Shown piece after piece: positions 61,918 through 64,000 of a stretch of DNA of 64,000 bases (position 1 is the first letter of the stretch; every line of letters begins with the position of its first letter). Position numbers and translations under genes: made by a program. The notes below the pieces were generated by a model that searched no databases, was not told the origin of the DNA, and saw only the letters and a program-made list of their open reading frames with translations. Origin of the DNA: Arcticibacter tournemirensis (GTDB lineage Bacteria > Bacteroidota > Bacteroidia > Sphingobacteriales > Sphingobacteriaceae); assembly GCF_006716645.1 (NCBI RefSeq), contig NZ_VFPL01000001.1, forward strand, positions 248,001 to 312,000, given 5' to 3'.

Positions 61918-63685
61918 GGGGGTGTCCAAAAAGGCACCCTCTTTCCTTTTACAAGAGAGTAGGAGTTTTTCAGATTCTTATGAAATAGCTTTTCACTTTA
62001 TGTTTAATGCAGTTAATTGCTGCATTAGATCGTATAGACATTGTGTTATCATGATGAATCGCGTCAATTTAGGCTTTTTAAGCAGCTTTTGCTGCCATTT
62101 TCCTTAAGTTATGTGCTATGGCGGCCAGTCCGAACTCGATATTTACTTTAGGGAGTGTACGTAGTCTGAATCGATTGAACCTGTTATTGCTTTTTAGTTG
62201 ACCAAATACAGCTTCTGGTTCTATCGCTCTGTTCTTTCTGAGCCTAACACCTTCTTCACTTAACAGCTTTTGCTTCACTTTCTCCTTAAAGGCCCTTAAG
62301 GCATGGTTGACCTCAATTTTACGGTCTTCATCGCCTTTATAACACATTTTCCTGAGCGGACAGCCCTGGCAGCTCTCTGTTTTGTAACAGCTCACCTTAG
62401 ATTTATACCCCAGCTCTGAGATGCGCTCAGATTCCTCCATTTTGATCATACGTTTGCCTGCCGGACATATAAAGTAATCCCCTTGCACATCGTAGGGCAG
62501 GTTTGAGGCATGATATATATTCTTTTTAAAGCTGCGTTTTTGTTCTTTATGAAAGTAATTGTACTTGATAAAAGCCTCAATATCATTATCCTCCATCCAC
62601 TGGTAGTTCTGCTCGCTTCCATACCCTGAGTCTGCCACTACTTTCTTTGATTGTTTATTGTAATGTGCTTTGAACTGCTCCAGGTGGAGGGTCAAAGTGG
62701 CAGTATCTCCGGCACGCTGGTGAATGGAAAAGTTGGTAATAAACTGATTCTCGGTACTAATCTGGGTATTATAAGCCGGTTTAAGCTGGCCGTTTTTCAT
62801 ATGGTCTTCCTTCATCCGCATGAAAGTAGCATCCTGATCGGTCTTGCTGTAGCTGTTGCGTGTGCCTAAAGTTTCCAGTTGCGCTTCATATTTCTCAAGT
62901 CGGGGAAGTGCATCTTTTTCAAGCTTCTTAACCTCTTTTTTTTGTTGCTTGTTCAGCTCTGCCAAACGACCGTTCAGTTCATCTATCCTGTTCTTAAGTT
63001 CCGTTGAACTTACAGGAACGCCTGGCTTTTCCGGTGAGGCCAGTTCCGCTTTATCATGCTTTATAGACCTATCTATATCCCCAAGTACTCCGGTTATTTT
63101 TTCTTCCAGCTTTGCTTTATTCTTCTCTGTAGAGCCTTTCCATACAAAGGTATACCGGTTCGAAGCCGATTCCAGCTTGGTGCCGTCCACATACTGGATA
63201 TCAAGACTGACATAGCCAAGATCAGCCATCAAACGGACCAGTTCTGCAAACAGATGCTGGATCTTATCCTTTAACCGCTTACCACGAAAATCGTTAATAG
63301 TGCGGAAATCAGGGGTACTGTTGCCTGATAGCCACATGAAGTGGATATTTTCCTGCAGGGCCTGAGCCATCTTTCGACAAGAATAAATATTACAGAAGTA
63401 ACTGTAGAAAAGTACTTTAATTAGCATTCTGGGATGAAAGCTGCTGGTACCGCCGCCTTTATATCCTGAAAGAATATCATCGATATTAAGTGATTCAACA
63501 ACTTGGTTAACAATACGGACAGGATGATCTGATGGAATCCGATCCCCTATGTTCGAGGGAAAAAGCACAACCTGCTGCGAGGTTAACGCCTTAAAATGTA
63601 CATTTGATCTTGTTTTCATTAGCACCATTAATTTACGAATTAATGGGAAAACAAAAAAGGGTGTCCTTACTTTTTGGACACCCTC
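61918..63685 (-). mobile_element. IS1182-family-like insertion sequence
   Basis: The element is bounded by matching ends: GGGTGTCCAAAAAG at 61920-61933 and its inverted copy CTTTTTGGACACCC at 63670-63683, extended to 16 bp with one mismatch. It contains one transposase gene. Both ends are themselves palindromic: GGGTGTCC (63659-63666) with GGACACCC (63676-63683) on the right, and GGGTG/CACCC on the left. No target-site duplication is obvious next to the ends. Confidence 0.75.
62078..63628 (-). CDS. IS1182-family transposase
   Basis: This 516-aa DDE transposase catalyses movement of the surrounding element. The N-terminal block (FHPRMLIKVLFYSYFCNIYSCRKMAQAL, then SGNSTPDFRTINDFRGKRL) and the catalytic DIQYVDGTKLESASNRYTFVWKG are typical of IS1182. 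An internal coiled-coil insert (about 170-240) follows. A zinc-like ribbon CPAGKRM ... CYKTESCQGCPLRKMC lies near 385-425, and the C terminus has ENxxEP-like RAIEPEAVFGQLKSNNRFNRFRLRTLPKV. The reading frame is intact, so the element may be active. The Met at 63628 or at 63619 could be the start. Confidence 0.93.
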   Translation of the reverse strand: MVLMKTRSNVHFKALTSQQVVLFPSNIGDRIPSDHPVRIVNQVVESLNIDDILSGYKGGGTSSFHPRMLIKVLFYSYFCNIYSCRKMAQALQENIHFMWLSGNSTPDFRTINDFRGKRLKDKIQHLFAELVRLMADLGYVSLDIQYVDGTKLESASNRYTFVWKGSTEKNKAKLEEKITGVLGDIDRSIKHDKAELASPEKPGVPVSSTELKNRIDELNGRLAELNKQQKKEVKKLEKDALPRLEKYEAQLETLGTRNSYSKTDQDATFMRMKEDHMKNGQLKPAYNTQISTENQFITNFSIHQRAGDTATLTLHLEQFKAHYNKQSKKVVADSGYGSEQNYQWMEDNDIEAFIKYNYFHKEQKRSFKKNIYHASNLPYDVQGDYFICPAGKRMIKMEESERISELGYKSKVSCYKTESCQGCPLRKMCYKGDEDRKIEVNHALRAFKEKVKQKLLSEEGVRLRKNRAIEPEAVFGQLKSNNRFNRFRLRTLPKVNIEFGLAAIAHNLRKMAAKAA

Positions 63686-63701
63686 ATTTCAGGACAAGAC
63701 A

Positions 63702-63723
63702 CGTATAAGACCCGTATAAGACC
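63702..63723 (+). repeat. 11-bp tandem repeat (x2) between the two insertion sequences
   Basis: CGTATAAGACC is repeated twice without a gap (63702-63712 and 63713-63723), just before the left end of the second element. A degenerate relative (ACGTGATAATATCC) precedes the left copy of the 20-bp repeat. It could be a remnant of the original insertion target. Confidence 0.55.
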
Positions 63724-63741
63724 GGTGTCGATTCCTAAAAA
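63722..63741 (+). repeat. Right copy of 20-bp direct repeat; probable left end of second IS
   Basis: This segment is identical over 20 bp to 61898-61917. It precedes a transposase orfA that starts 24 bp later. Beginning with TG (63726), it has the shape expected of an IS3-family terminus. Confidence 0.55.
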
Positions 63742-63765
63742 AGCTATACACCCAACAAGAAGTGT

Positions 63766-64000
63766 ATGGAAACAAAAAGAGGAGGAAAAAAGTCAACAAG
63801 GGAGAATAAGAATGTTCCCTTTGACAAGCGAGAAATTGAGACAATAGTCGAAATGATCGAATCAGGCGTACCCCGTCGGGAGATACGGAGTCAGTACGGG
63901 ATGCATGAATCGACCTTGACCAATTGGATGAGCCGGTATGGATCAGAGGCGTATCATGCAGGGCAAAACCGGAGGTATAGTCCCTCGGAGAAACGGTCAG
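63766..64000 (+). CDS. Transposase orfA (IS3-like), partial, runs off the window
   Basis: The ATG at 63766 opens 78 codons without a stop to the window edge. The N-terminal METKRGGKKS is basic. Residues about 20-58 form a helix-turn-helix (FDKREIETIVEMIESGVPRR, EIRSQYGMHESTLTNWMSRYG), as in the OrfA proteins of IS3-family elements, where the TG...CA ends and a frameshifted OrfB with a DDE domain would follow. The C-terminal part and orfB lie outside the window, so the family call is provisional. Confidence 0.72.
   Translation, partial: METKRGGKKSTRENKNVPFDKREIETIVEMIESGVPRREIRSQYGMHESTLTNWMSRYGSEAYHAGQNRRYSPSEKRS

Noticed and set aside
61905-63700. Target-site duplication of the IS1182-like element
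   Set aside because: Bases immediately outside the two ends (CTAAAAA on the left, ATTTCAGG on the right) do not match; the 20-bp repeat is too long and not adjacent on the right.

Overview
The window looks like a chromosomal segment of a Bacteroidota bacterium, most likely family Sphingobacteriaceae (Pedobacter/Arcticibacter-like). The evidence is three SusC/SusD pairs, a SusE lipoprotein, DUF4249/MG2/TonB-receptor clusters, a LytS/LytTR pair, PadR-PspC, DUF6443-type RHS proteins, and Bacteroidota promoter elements (TAnnTTTG) in place of E. coli -10/-35 boxes. Most genes are on the minus strand.

Region 1 (1-11.5 kb): a LytTR response regulator and a LytS-like sensor kinase bracket a metzincin metalloprotease-SusC-SusD operon that ends in a clear terminator. 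A small beta-barrel protein and a lipoprotein follow. Region 2 (11.6-28.7 kb): an alpha-mannan/mannose utilisation locus. GH92 and GH76 mannan hydrolases, SusC/D/E, an MFS sugar permease, a ROK hexokinase and a class I mannose-6-phosphate isomerase form one long minus-strand operon, with a divergent GntR/UTRA regulator and a convergent GH78 alpha-rhamnosidase. Together they can take mannan from surface binding to fructose-6-phosphate. A promoter (TTTG-N19-TATATTTG) and a perfect 14-bp palindrome lie in the GntR/manA intergenic region.

Region 3 (28.7-41 kb): housekeeping genes (metG with tRNA-Arg(CCT) directly behind it, and ldcA), then a compact outer-membrane operon (lipoprotein, exported protein, frameshifted TonB receptor, DUF4249, MG2 protein) and a MORN/TonB-C protein. 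Region 4 (41-51.5 kb) is the most unusual: a two-gene RHS polymorphic toxin locus. The terminal RHS protein carries a PLA2-like toxin tip. Behind it is a string of orphan toxin tip/immunity cassettes (M15-like peptidoglycan peptidase, hydrophobic membrane-type toxin, one 16-codon stub). Each starts at the same TGCTAACTCGG (ANSxG) junction. The upstream RHS gene carries a 1-nt frameshift.

Region 5 (51.7-61.7 kb): a SusC/SusD pair whose SusC contains a perfect 297-bp tandem duplication, then PadR-PspC and an outer-membrane beta-barrel TonB receptor. Region 6 (61.9-64 kb): a complete IS1182-like element, and the start of a second, IS3-like element that runs off the end. A shared 20-bp repeat flanks the first element.
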